A DNA stretch of 14,947 bases from Lachnospiraceae bacterium. GTDB taxonomy: Bacteria > Bacillota > Clostridia > Lachnospirales > Lachnospiraceae. Positions 6,888-14,273 of this stretch are shown piece by piece. The stretch covers positions 1 to 14,947 of the forward strand of contig SFEV01000060.1 of assembly GCA_004557975.1 (NCBI GenBank), in the 5' to 3' direction. Below the pieces are notes generated by a model. That model worked only from the letters and a program-made list of their open reading frames with translations. It did no database searches and had not been told where the DNA came from. Each line of letters begins with the position of its first letter. Within the stretch, counting starts at the first letter, position 1. The position numbers and the translations under genes were made by a program.

Positions 6888-9395
6888 TTATTCTTCTTTC
6901 TTCAGTTCTTCTTCCAGTGATTTCAATGTATCCTCTTCTGTCTTTGCGGAGGATTCACGCACTTTGGCGATACTTGCAACCTTCGCGTCAGTATCTGCAT
7001 TCAGGTTCATCAACTTCACACCGCTGGTTACACGGCCAAGAACCGAGATTTCCTCACACGGAATCTGAATAATGATTCCCTCCGTGCTGATCATCATCAC
7101 CTCGTTGTCCTTGTTCACAGCCTTCACACCCACTACATTTCCTGTCTTTTCTGTGATCTTGTAGCACTTGACGCCCTTGCCTCCGCGGTTCTGAGCGGTA
7201 AATTCATTCATTGCAGTCAGCTTGCCCATACCGTTTTCCGAAGCAATCAGCAGATACTCTCCCTGTGTATCGAGCTGCATTCCCACGACTTCGTCACCGG
7301 GAAGCAGCGTCATTCCGATGACTCCCATGGACACACGTCCTGTACGTCTTACATCCGTTTCATGGAACCGGATACACTGTCCGTATTTGGTGACAAGAAT
7401 GATGTCCTTTTTATTATTTGTGAATTTGACCTCTATTAATTCATCATCCTCGCGGAGACTGATGGCAGCCAGTCCAGTTTTTCTCACATGGGCAAAATCT
7501 GTGATCGGAGTCTTTTTGACGACACCGTTTTTCGTCGCCATAAACATAAATCTGCCTTCTCTGTATTCCTTAATCGGAATCAGAGCCGTGATCTTCTCGT
7601 CCGGCATAAGCTGCATCAGATTGACAATGGCAGTTCCGCGGGCTGTTCTTCCTGCCTCCGGAATCTCATACGCTTTCAAACGGTACACTCTTCCCTTGTT
7701 TGTAAAGAACATCAGATAATGATGCGTCGTCGTCATCAGCAGCTCTTCTATGTAGTCATCCTCCAGTGTCTGCATTCCCTTGATGCCTTTTCCACCTCTT
7801 CCCTGGCTCCTGAAATTATCCGGAGTCATGCGCTTGATGTATCCCATCTTTGTCATTGTGATAATGATATTTTCATCTGGAATCATATCCTCAACGGAAA
7901 TATCGGACATGTCAAAGCTGATCTTTGTACGCCGGTCATCGCCATATTTTTCCATAACAATGACAAGCTCTTTTTTGATCACGCCAAGCAGAAGATTTTC
8001 ATCGGCAAGGATTGCCCTGTACTCTTCAATTTTCTGCATCAGCTCCTTGTATTCTGCTTCCAGCTTCTCTCTCTCCAGACCTGTCAGAGCACGCAGACGC
8101 ATATCCACAATCGCCTGAGCCTGAGCATCCGTCAGACCAAACCGCTCCATAAGGCCTGTCTTTGCAATCTGTGTTGTCTGTGATCCGCGGATAATACGGA
8201 TCACCTCATCGATATTGTCGAGGGCAATCAGCAGACCCTGTAAAATATGAGCCCTCTCTTCTGCCTTATTCAGCTCATACTTTGTCCTTCTTGTAACCAC
8301 ATCTTCCTGATGACGCAGATAGTAGACGAGCATCTGGAGAAGATTCATGACCTTCGGCTGGTTCTTGACCAGAGCCAGCATATTGACACCGAATGTATCC
8401 TGAAGCTGCGTGTGTTTGTAAAGCTGATTCAGAATTACATTGGCATTGGCATCACGGCGAAGTTCAATGTTGATGCGCATACCCTCCCGGTTCGACTCGT
8501 CCGTAATGGCTGTGATGCCGTCGATTCTCTTGTCACGCACCAGCTCAGCCATTTTTTCAATGAGCCTTGCCTTATTTACCATAAACGGAAGCTCCGTAAC
8601 TATAATACGGCTCTTTCCGTTTGCCATAGCCTCAATGTTCGTAATGGCACGGACACGGATTTTGCCTTTTCCTGTCCTGTACGCCTCCTCAATTCCCCTG
8701 GTTCCCAGAATCTGAGCTCCCGTGGGAAAATCCGGTCCCTTGATAATGTCCATGACCTCTTCGATCGTGGTATCTCTCTGTTCTTCAATACGGTTGTCAA
8801 TAATCTTCAGAACAGCCTGAATTACCTCACGCAGATTGTGAGGAGGAATATTGGTAGCCATACCAACCGCAATACCTGAAGTACCATTCACCAGCAGATT
8901 CGGAAATCTGGACGGCAGTACTACAGGTTCCCTCTCCGTCTCATCAAAGTTCGGAACAAAATCTACCGTGTCTTTATTGATATCGGCAAGCATCTCCATC
9001 GATATTTTGCTGAGACGCGCCTCTGTATAACGCATGGCAGCCGCTCCGTCACCATCGACGGAACCGAAGTTTCCATGACCGTCTACCAGCGGATATCGCG
9101 TGGACCACTCCTGCGCCATATTGACGAGAGCACCGTAAATAGAGCTGTCACCGTGGGGGTGATATTTACCCATTGTATCACCGACAATACGCGCACACTT
9201 TCTGTGAGGCTTGTCAGGACCGTTATTCAGCTCAATCATGGAATAAAGAACTCTTCTCTGCACCGGCTTCAGACCGTCTCTCACGTCAGGAAGAGCACGG
9301 GCCGCGATAACGCTCATCGCATAGTCAATGTAGGATTCCTCCATTGTTTTTTTCAGGTCTACTTCTTTTATCTGGTCAAAAATATTATCTTCCAA
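6888..9395 (-). CDS. gyrA: DNA gyrase subunit A, TTG start
   Basis: Breaks and rejoins DNA in the type II topoisomerase that introduces negative supercoils, with GyrB. The open frame extends to an ATG at 9455 (855 residues), but no ribosome-binding site precedes that ATG. AGGAGG (9409-9404) lies 8 bases before an in-frame TTG (9395-9393), giving an 835-residue protein starting with Met then EDNIFDQIKEVDL, the usual clostridial N-terminus. With that start the active-site Tyr is residue 123 in AMRYTEARL, one off the E. coli number. The quinolone-determining region reads HPHGDSSIYGALV: Ser84 is kept, but the position of E. coli Asp87 is Gly88. The GyrA box in the C-terminal wrapping domain is QGRGGKG, about residues 531-537, and the tail is acidic. 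The gene lies between gyrB and murT. The function is certain; the start is inferred. Confidence 0.97.
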   Translation of the reverse strand: MEDNIFDQIKEVDLKKTMEESYIDYAMSVIAARALPDVRDGLKPVQRRVLYSMIELNNGPDKPHRKCARIVGDTMGKYHPHGDSSIYGALVNMAQEWSTRYPLVDGHGNFGSVDGDGAAAMRYTEARLSKISMEMLADINKDTVDFVPNFDETEREPVVLPSRFPNLLVNGTSGIAVGMATNIPPHNLREVIQAVLKIIDNRIEEQRDTTIEEVMDIIKGPDFPTGAQILGTRGIEEAYRTGKGKIRVRAITNIEAMANGKSRIIVTELPFMVNKARLIEKMAELVRDKRIDGITAITDESNREGMRINIELRRDANANVILNQLYKHTQLQDTFGVNMLALVKNQPKVMNLLQMLVYYLRHQEDVVTRRTKYELNKAEERAHILQGLLIALDNIDEVIRIIRGSQTTQIAKTGLMERFGLTDAQAQAIVDMRLRALTGLEREKLEAEYKELMQKIEEYRAILADENLLLGVIKKELVIVMEKYGDDRRTKISFDMSDISVEDMIPDENIIITMTKMGYIKRMTPDNFRSQGRGGKGIKGMQTLEDDYIEELLMTTTHHYLMFFTNKGRVYRLKAYEIPEAGRTARGTAIVNLMQLMPDEKITALIPIKEYREGRFMFMATKNGVVKKTPITDFAHVRKTGLAAISLREDDELIEVKFTNNKKDIILVTKYGQCIRFHETDVRRTGRVSMGVIGMTLLPGDEVVGMQLDTQGEYLLIASENGMGKLTAMNEFTAQNRGGKGVKCYKITEKTGNVVGVKAVNKDNEVMMISTEGIIIQIPCEEISVLGRVTSGVKLMNLNADTDAKVASIAKVRESSAKTEEDTLKSLEEELKKEE

Positions 9396-9403
9396 TTGAG
9401 ATT

Positions 9404-9409
9404 CCTCCT
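9404..9409 (-). promoter_or_regulatory. Ribosome-binding site that decides the gyrA start
   Basis: AGGAGG on the minus strand, 8 bases upstream of the TTG at 9395-9393. The upstream ATG pair at 9455-9450 has no comparable signal. A 7-base dyad, GTCAGGA and TCCTGAC, ends about 4 bases upstream of this site. Confidence 0.8.
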
Positions 9410-9413
9410 GTTC

Positions 9414-9448
9414 GTCAGGATCTTCCTTACAGACATCTCTTTCCTGAC
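9414..9448 (-). repeat. 7-base inverted repeat before the gyrA ribosome-binding site
   Basis: GTCAGGA at 9414-9420 and TCCTGAC at 9442-9448 are exact inverted copies separated by 21 bases. In the mRNA they could form a hairpin ending 4 bases before the Shine-Dalgarno sequence. The long loop makes this modest evidence. Confidence 0.35.
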
Positions 9449-9473
9449 CCATCATTCACAGATATCCATACGA

Positions 9474-11390
9474 CTAAATATCCAGATTCTTTACTTTCTT
9501 TGCATTTTCCTCAATGAATTCACGCCGCGGCTCCACCTGATCTCCCATCAGCGTCGTGAAAGTGACATCAATCTCCGAGGACTGTGCCTCATCCATCGTC
9601 ACCTTCTTCAGGATACGCCTCGTCGGATCCATCGTCGTCTCCCAGAGCTGCTCCGCATCCATCTCTCCAAGTCCCTTATACCGCTGGATCTTATTGTTCT
9701 GATCTCTTCCCACCTCATTGAGAATATCCTGAAGCTGCTCATCGCTGTATGCATACCACACCTTTTTATTTTTCTCCAGCTTATAAAGAGGCGGCTGTGC
9801 CAGATATACATAGCCCTGTTTGATAAGCTCCGGCATAAACCTGTACAGGAAGGTCAGCAGCAGCGTCGCAATATGAGCGCCGTCCACATCGGCATCCGTC
9901 ATGATAATGATTTTGTGGTAGCGCAGCTTCGAAATATCAAAATCCTCATGAATGCCTGTACCAAAGGCGGTAATCATCGCCTTTATCTCAGCATTTCCGT
10001 AAATACGGTCCAGTCTTGCCTTCTCTACATTCAGAATTTTTCCGCGAAGCGGAAGAATCGCCTGGGTCGCCCTGCTTCGCGCTGTCTTTGCCGAACCGCC
10101 TGCAGAATCTCCCTCTACGATATAGATTTCACAGTTTGCCGGGTCCTTATCCGAACAGTCCGCCAGCTTTCCAGGGAGAGAAAGTCCGTCCAGTGCGGAT
10201 TTTCTTCTTGTCAGATCCCTCGCCTTGCGCGCAGCCTCTCTTGCCCGCTGTGACATAATGGATTTTTCCACGATAATCTTTGCCACCTGCGGATGCTGTT
10301 CCAGATAAATTTCAAGCTGATCGGAGACAATGCTCTCCACAGCACCTCTCGCCTCACTGTTCCCCAGCTTCTGCTTCGTCTGTCCCTCAAACTGAGGCTC
10401 GCCGATCTTGACGCTGATAATCGCTGTCAGGCCCTCCCGGATATCATCTCCCAGCAGATTCTGGTCGCTGTCCTTGATCAGCTTATTCGTCCTGGCATAG
10501 TCATTGAAAGTCTTTGTGAGTGCATTCTTAAAACCGGTCAGGTGTGTACCGCCCTCCGGTGTCGTGATATTGTTGACGAAGCTGTAGCTTCCCTCCGTGT
10601 AGGCGTCATTGTGCTGCATGGCAACCTCCACATACACACCGTCCTTTTCACCCTCACAGAAAATAATATCCTCATACAGCGGAGTCTTCCCCTTATTCAG
10701 ATATGTGACAAATTCCTTGATGCCGCCCTCATAGTGGAAGACCTTTTCCACCGGCTCTTCCTCCCGCTCATCCCGCAGGGAAATTCTGATTCCCTTTGTG
10801 AGGAATGCCATTTCACGAAGTCTCTGCTTCAAAGTGTTAAAATCAAATACAGTATCCTCAAAAATCGTGTCATCCGGCAGAAATGTGACGGTCGTTCCCG
10901 TCTTTTCCGGGTCACATTCTCCTACTGTCTTCAGCTTATAAATAGCCTTTCCTCTCTCATATCTCTGACGGTAAATTTTCCCTTCATTGTAGATGGTTAC
11001 CTCCAGCCAGTTGGAGAGTGCATTTACTACGGATGCACCTACACCGTGCAGTCCACCTGATACCTTGTATCCTCCTCCGCCGAATTTTCCGCCTGCATGC
11101 AGTACAGTAAATACCACCTCAACGGCAGGCAGCCCCGCCTTGGAGTTGATTCCCACCGGAATTCCTCTTCCATTGTCTGTTACAGTCACTGAATTGTCTT
11201 TATTAATTGTAACTGTGATCGTATCACAGACACCTGCCAGCGCCTCATCCACAGAATTATCTACGATTTCATACACAAGATGATGAAGACCTCTCGCTGA
11301 GGTACTTCCGATATACATACCGGGTCTTTTTCTTACTGCCTCCAGACCTTCCAGAATCTGGATTTGATCTGCTCCGTATTCTGCACTCAT
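9474..11390 (-). CDS. gyrB: DNA gyrase subunit B
   Basis: ATPase subunit of DNA gyrase; ATP-driven dimerisation captures the DNA segment passed through the GyrA gate. The 638-residue protein is the short form without the long insertion found in enterobacterial GyrB. The GHKL ATPase domain has EIVDNSVDEA with Asn45, DNGRGIP at 72-78 and GGKFGGGGYKVSGGLHGVG at about 100-118. Arg141 in KIYRQ matches the E. coli aminocoumarin-contact arginine. A transducer domain follows, then TOPRIM with EGDSAGG from Glu426 and the metal-binding TDADVDG around 498-504. The C-terminal region contains RYKGLGEMDAEQLWETTM. The ATG at 11388-11390 has AGGAGGG close upstream. It follows recF by 64 bases and precedes gyrA. 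ParE is the paralogue to consider, but the place between recF and gyrA supports GyrB. Confidence 0.98.
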   Translation of the reverse strand: MSAEYGADQIQILEGLEAVRKRPGMYIGSTSARGLHHLVYEIVDNSVDEALAGVCDTITVTINKDNSVTVTDNGRGIPVGINSKAGLPAVEVVFTVLHAGGKFGGGGYKVSGGLHGVGASVVNALSNWLEVTIYNEGKIYRQRYERGKAIYKLKTVGECDPEKTGTTVTFLPDDTIFEDTVFDFNTLKQRLREMAFLTKGIRISLRDEREEEPVEKVFHYEGGIKEFVTYLNKGKTPLYEDIIFCEGEKDGVYVEVAMQHNDAYTEGSYSFVNNITTPEGGTHLTGFKNALTKTFNDYARTNKLIKDSDQNLLGDDIREGLTAIISVKIGEPQFEGQTKQKLGNSEARGAVESIVSDQLEIYLEQHPQVAKIIVEKSIMSQRAREAARKARDLTRRKSALDGLSLPGKLADCSDKDPANCEIYIVEGDSAGGSAKTARSRATQAILPLRGKILNVEKARLDRIYGNAEIKAMITAFGTGIHEDFDISKLRYHKIIIMTDADVDGAHIATLLLTFLYRFMPELIKQGYVYLAQPPLYKLEKNKKVWYAYSDEQLQDILNEVGRDQNNKIQRYKGLGEMDAEQLWETTMDPTRRILKKVTMDEAQSSEIDVTFTTLMGDQVEPRREFIEENAKKVKNLDI

Positions 11391-11417
11391 TGGAACCCTC
11401 CTAAACTAATCCTCATG

Positions 11418-11444
11418 GTATCTGTTCAGTACCTTCACAGATAC
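11418..11444 (-). repeat. Perfect 8-base inverted repeat in the recF-gyrB spacer
   Basis: GTATCTGT at 11418-11425 and ACAGATAC at 11437-11444 are exact inverted copies across an 11-base spacer. The element lies about 17 bases upstream of the gyrB Shine-Dalgarno sequence. No T-run follows on the minus strand, so it does not look like an intrinsic terminator. It may be an operator, an mRNA hairpin or chance. Confidence 0.5.
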
Positions 11445-11454
11445 GATTCGCAAA

Positions 11455-12537
11455 CTACTCCTCATGAACAGTTCCCTCAATGACATGGAACCGTCTGTTT
11501 ATCTTAAAATTACAGCTGACAAAATCATCAATACCGGTGCACGTAATCAGCGTCTGTATATCATGAATATTATCCAGAAGATATCTCTGACGGCTGCTAT
11601 CCAGCTCGGACAGCACATCATCCAGCAGAAGCACCGGCGTATCCTTTACATTTCTTTTTACAATCTCTATCTCCGCAAGCTTCAGTGACAGTGCCGCCGT
11701 ACGCTGCTGTCCCTGGGAACCGTACCTGCGTATATCAATTCCATCCACAAGAAAGCAGAGGTCATCTCTGTGAGGCCCCTCATTCGTAATCCTTGTCCGT
11801 ATATCCTTTTCTCTGTTCTGGCGGGTTTTCTTTTCGAACGCTTCCACGGATGTATCGTTTTCATACGAAACAGAAAGCTGCTCTCTGTTTCCTGACAGCC
11901 TGCTGTGAATCTTCCCGAGGATTCCGTTCAGCTCCCCGGTAAATTCTTCTCTTCTCCGTATGATCACAGAACCAAATTGTACAAGCTGTTCATCCAGCAC
12001 GTCAAGCATCGGCCCTGATTCAGGATAAAAAGAAAAATCCTTCAGAAGCTTATTGCGCTGCGCCAGTATCTTGTTGTAATTTGAAAGATGGTACAGATAT
12101 ATTTTGTCCAGCTGACACAGCTCCATATCCAGAAAACGTCTTCGCTCCGAGGGTCCGTTTTTGATAATATTCAGGTCCTCCGGGGAGAAAAATACAAAAT
12201 TTCCCAGTCCAACCAGCTCACTTGCCTTTTTTACCGGCACACCGTTAATAGCAATACCCTTTGTTTTACTTTTCTTCAGATGCATATCTATCCGGTACGG
12301 TATTTCCCCTCTGCGGATTCTCATACAGATATGCGATTCCTCTTCTCCAAAATGGATCAGTTCTCTGTCCTTGCTCCCCTTATGTGACCGGGTCGTACCG
12401 CACAGGTATACCGATTCCAGAATATTCGTTTTTCCCTGCGCGTTATCTCCGTAAAAAAGATTGGTTCCTTTATCCAGCTTCAGCTCAAGGCTGTCATAAT
12501 TACGGAAATGGCTCAGCTTCACTGATTCTACGATCAT
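11455..12537 (-). CDS. recF: DNA replication/repair protein RecF
   Basis: SMC-like ATPase that works with RecO and RecR to load RecA at single-strand gaps and stalled forks. The 360-residue length is normal for the family. The opening HFRNYDSLEL is typical, and Walker A is GDNAQGKT at residues 30-37. The ABC signature YGSQGQQRT is at about 272-280, and Walker B with the D-loop, LLLDDVLSELD, is at about 303-313. The central arm region includes the conserved SPEDLNIIKNGPSERRRFLD. The ATG at 12535-12537 lies 37 bases after the S4 gene with only a weak purine-rich site (GATGGTG), so coupled translation is likely. It sits in the standard dnaN to gyrB order. No damage to the frame is seen. Confidence 0.97.
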   Translation of the reverse strand: MIVESVKLSHFRNYDSLELKLDKGTNLFYGDNAQGKTNILESVYLCGTTRSHKGSKDRELIHFGEEESHICMRIRRGEIPYRIDMHLKKSKTKGIAINGVPVKKASELVGLGNFVFFSPEDLNIIKNGPSERRRFLDMELCQLDKIYLYHLSNYNKILAQRNKLLKDFSFYPESGPMLDVLDEQLVQFGSVIIRRREEFTGELNGILGKIHSRLSGNREQLSVSYENDTSVEAFEKKTRQNREKDIRTRITNEGPHRDDLCFLVDGIDIRRYGSQGQQRTAALSLKLAEIEIVKRNVKDTPVLLLDDVLSELDSSRQRYLLDNIHDIQTLITCTGIDDFVSCNFKINRRFHVIEGTVHEE

Positions 12538-12574
12538 CTGTTACACCATCTTTTTTCTGATTTTACAAGAAACA

Positions 12575-12790
12575 TCATTTCACAATCCTGACCGTCACGT
12601 CGTGGCACAGTACCACATCTCCATCGTGAAGCTTTTTGCCTCGCTGAAACTCCGGCTCACCGTTCACAAGTACCTCACCGTCCTGGATCATGTACTTGGC
12701 GTCCACACCACTCTCTGCGATGCCGGCAGCCTTCAGCGCCTGGCCCAGTTTAATGTATTCCTCGCGCAGCTTAATTTCAACTGTATCCAT
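12575..12790 (-). CDS. yaaA: Small S4-domain RNA-binding protein (YaaA/RlbA type)
   Basis: Small S4-like RNA-binding protein found between dnaN and recF in many Firmicutes. In B. subtilis the gene at this place is called yaaA or rlbA and its product has been linked to ribosome assembly. The S4 fold is seen in YIKLGQALKAAGIAESG followed by the loop VLVNGEPEFQRGKKLHDGD. The protein is nearly all S4 domain. The open frame begins at an ATG at 12802, but I choose the ATG at 12788-12790, giving 71 residues starting MDTVEIKLRE. GGAGG (12800-12796) lies 5 bases before it, while the upstream ATG has no Shine-Dalgarno sequence. It is 74 bases past dnaN and 37 bases before recF. The family is clear; the exact cellular role is less certain. 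Confidence 0.92.
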   Translation of the reverse strand: MDTVEIKLREEYIKLGQALKAAGIAESGVDAKYMIQDGEVLVNGEPEFQRGKKLHDGDVVLCHDVTVRIVK

Positions 12791-12864
12791 CACTGCCTCC
12801 ATTTTAATATAATATGCAACATTCAGTCAATCACTTTTTACCCTGACTGTATAAAGCAGCCTTG

Positions 12865-13971
12865 TCAGGCATCCACAAAATTCACCGGAAGAATCAGATA
12901 AATATAAGTCTGTGCTTCATCACGGATAAAGCAGGGTGCCTTGGGATTCATATAATAAATATCAATCTGCTCATCGTCAATCACCCGGAGGGCATCTATA
13001 AGGAACTTCGGATTAAATCCGATCTTGATATCCTTGCCTTCCAGCGTAATATCGATCATCTCATCCATGGAACCAATCTGTGAAGATATTTTCAGTTCCA
13101 TCATATCTTCTGAAATATTCAGAATAATAGGTCTCTTATCTCCCTCTTTTACAAGAAGTGTCGCTCTGTCAATACAATCGAGAAATTCTTTTTTATTAAT
13201 TGTCACTTTTGTTTCATAATCATTGGAGAGCATCTGATTCACACGGAAATAATTTCCTTCGATCAGGCGTGAAACAACGACGGTCTGATCAAACTCAAAT
13301 ACAATATGGTTTTCCGTAAAGTAAATTTCCACCATGTCCTCTGTGCCGCCGGAGAGAATTTTCGATATTTCTATAAGAGTCTTTCCCGGAACAATTACTT
13401 TTTTCTCCCCATACTCAGACTTCAGTTCAATCTTGCGGATAGAGATTCTGTGGCCATCCAGTGAAACTACTTTCAGTTCATTTCCATGGATCTCGAACAA
13501 TTCACCTGTCATCATCTTGTTGCTGTCATTCGGTGCAATGGAAAAAATCGTCTGACGTATGACTTCTCTCAGAGTAAACTGTGATACACTGATACAGTAA
13601 TCTCTCTCTACAAAAGGAAGATAGGAGAAGTCCTCCCCGTCTTTGCCCATAATGGAAAATTTAGCTTTTTCACATACAATTAAAGTATTATTTTTTTCAT
13701 CAGAAGTAATTGTTACATCATTATCGGGAAGTTTTCTTATTATTTCTGAAAAAAGCTTTGCTTCCAGAGCAACAATACCTCTTTCACTGATAAGACCTTC
13801 TACCTTTGTTTCAATTCCAAGCTCCATATCATTGGCAGTAAATTTTATGTCATTCTGAGATGCGTCTATCAGAATGCATTCCAGAATAGGCATGGTGGTT
13901 TTGGAAGGAACTGCTTTCATTACAGTATTAACACCTTTGAGCAGGTCGTTCTTATTACATACGATTTTCAT
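12865..13971 (-). CDS. dnaN: DNA polymerase III beta sliding clamp
   Basis: Forms the ring-shaped dimer that tethers DNA polymerase III and other clamp-binding proteins to DNA. The 368 residues fit three similar clamp domains (about 1-120, 130-245 and 246-368). The N-terminus (MKIVCNKNDLLKGVNTVMKA) and the C-terminal segment with CFIRDEAQTYIYLILPVNF are characteristic. The middle contains NKMMTGELFEIHGN and VSLDGHRIS, typical second-domain sequence. The ATG at 13969-13971 is preceded by AAAGGAAG about 11 bases upstream, within the origin-proximal AT-rich region. It lies between the dnaA-dnaN spacer with the origin signals and the S4-domain gene. No frame damage is seen. Confidence 0.98.
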   Translation of the reverse strand: MKIVCNKNDLLKGVNTVMKAVPSKTTMPILECILIDASQNDIKFTANDMELGIETKVEGLISERGIVALEAKLFSEIIRKLPDNDVTITSDEKNNTLIVCEKAKFSIMGKDGEDFSYLPFVERDYCISVSQFTLREVIRQTIFSIAPNDSNKMMTGELFEIHGNELKVVSLDGHRISIRKIELKSEYGEKKVIVPGKTLIEISKILSGGTEDMVEIYFTENHIVFEFDQTVVVSRLIEGNYFRVNQMLSNDYETKVTINKKEFLDCIDRATLLVKEGDKRPIILNISEDMMELKISSQIGSMDEMIDITLEGKDIKIGFNPKFLIDALRVIDDEQIDIYYMNPKAPCFIRDEAQTYIYLILPVNFVDA

Positions 13972-13994
13972 GACGGTGGATACTTCCTTTCAGG

Positions 13995-14047
13995 TATATA
14001 AATAAATAATAAAAATCAGTAGTAGTTGTCTTAGGGGGTGTGGATAA
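13995..14047 (-). promoter_or_regulatory. DNA unwinding element with DnaA-trio-like repeat
   Basis: On the minus strand a perfect DnaA box (14047-14039) is followed by a C-run (14038-14034), then CAACTACTACTG (14028-14017), then AT-rich sequence through TTTATTATTTATTTATATA. The order of box, GC-rich patch, CTA-type triplets and AT-rich DNA matches the basal unwinding element described at the B. subtilis origin. The order is seen directly; function is inferred. Confidence 0.75.
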
Positions 14048-14140
14048 GTGTAAAACTCCCGGAACCCCTGAAAACAAAAGAAAAACCGGAAAGAATAACT
14101 GTGTGTAATCTGCCCGGAAATTCATTGGATAACACGAAAG

Positions 14141-14149
14141 TTATGAACA
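14141..14149 (+). promoter_or_regulatory. Weak DnaA-box-like site, TTATGAACA, first copy
   Basis: TTATGAACA differs from TTATCCACA at two positions. The longer 10-mer GTTATGAACA recurs at 14192-14201, so the variant is not isolated and may be a lower-affinity site. Confidence 0.4.
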
Positions 14150-14179
14150 CGTCCTGGCTTCACAGAAAATATCAGCCTG

Positions 14180-14188
14180 TTATCCACA
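14180..14188 (+). promoter_or_regulatory. DnaA box, perfect, plus orientation
   Basis: Exact TTATCCACA, opposite in orientation to the flanking boxes. It is followed four bases later by the weaker TTATGAACA at 14193-14201. Confidence 0.85.
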
Positions 14189-14192
14189 AAGG

Positions 14193-14201
14193 TTATGAAC
14201 A
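14193..14201 (+). promoter_or_regulatory. Weak DnaA-box-like site, TTATGAACA, second copy
   Basis: Same variant as at 14141-14149, next to a perfect box in the same orientation. That placement suggests a paired strong and weak site. Confidence 0.4.
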
Positions 14202-14242
14202 GATGTCCACATCGCATTCACAGTGTATTAGACTGTTTATCC

Positions 14243-14271
14243 TGTGGATAAGTGGATAACTTTGTGGATAA
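14243..14271 (-). promoter_or_regulatory. DnaA-box cluster next to the dnaA stop
   Basis: Three boxes in one orientation on the minus strand: exact TTATCCACA at 14271-14263, TTATCCACT (one mismatch) at 14259-14251, and exact TTATCCACA at 14251-14243, which shares one base with the middle box. The first box begins two bases past the dnaA stop codon. A further TTATCC half site at 14237-14242 forms a small palindrome with the last box. Confidence 0.88.
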
Positions 14272-14273
14272 CT

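Larger units (their letters stand above)
13972..14273. other. oriC: Putative chromosomal replication origin (oriC), dnaA-dnaN spacer
   Basis: This 302-base spacer contains no gene. It has four exact TTATCCACA-type DnaA boxes in both orientations, one single-mismatch box and weaker sites. Boxes cluster at the dnaA end, with one in the middle. At the dnaN end are a box, a G-run, a trinucleotide repeat and an AT-rich stretch. In Firmicutes the unwinding region is typically between dnaA and dnaN. A second box cluster upstream of dnaA is common in relatives but would be outside the window. The origin role is inferred from box density, layout and gene context. Confidence 0.9.

Noticed and set aside
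9075..10253. A plus-strand open frame of 392 codons across the gyrA-gyrB junction
   Set aside because: It is antisense to two intact gyrase genes and has no start signal or family resemblance.
12803..12864. CAGTCA/TGACTG hairpin and a TTGACT to TATTAA promoter in the dnaN-S4 spacer
   Set aside because: The stem is short with a long loop and no T-run. The promoter spacing is 15 bases with a weak -10 lying almost on the start codon.
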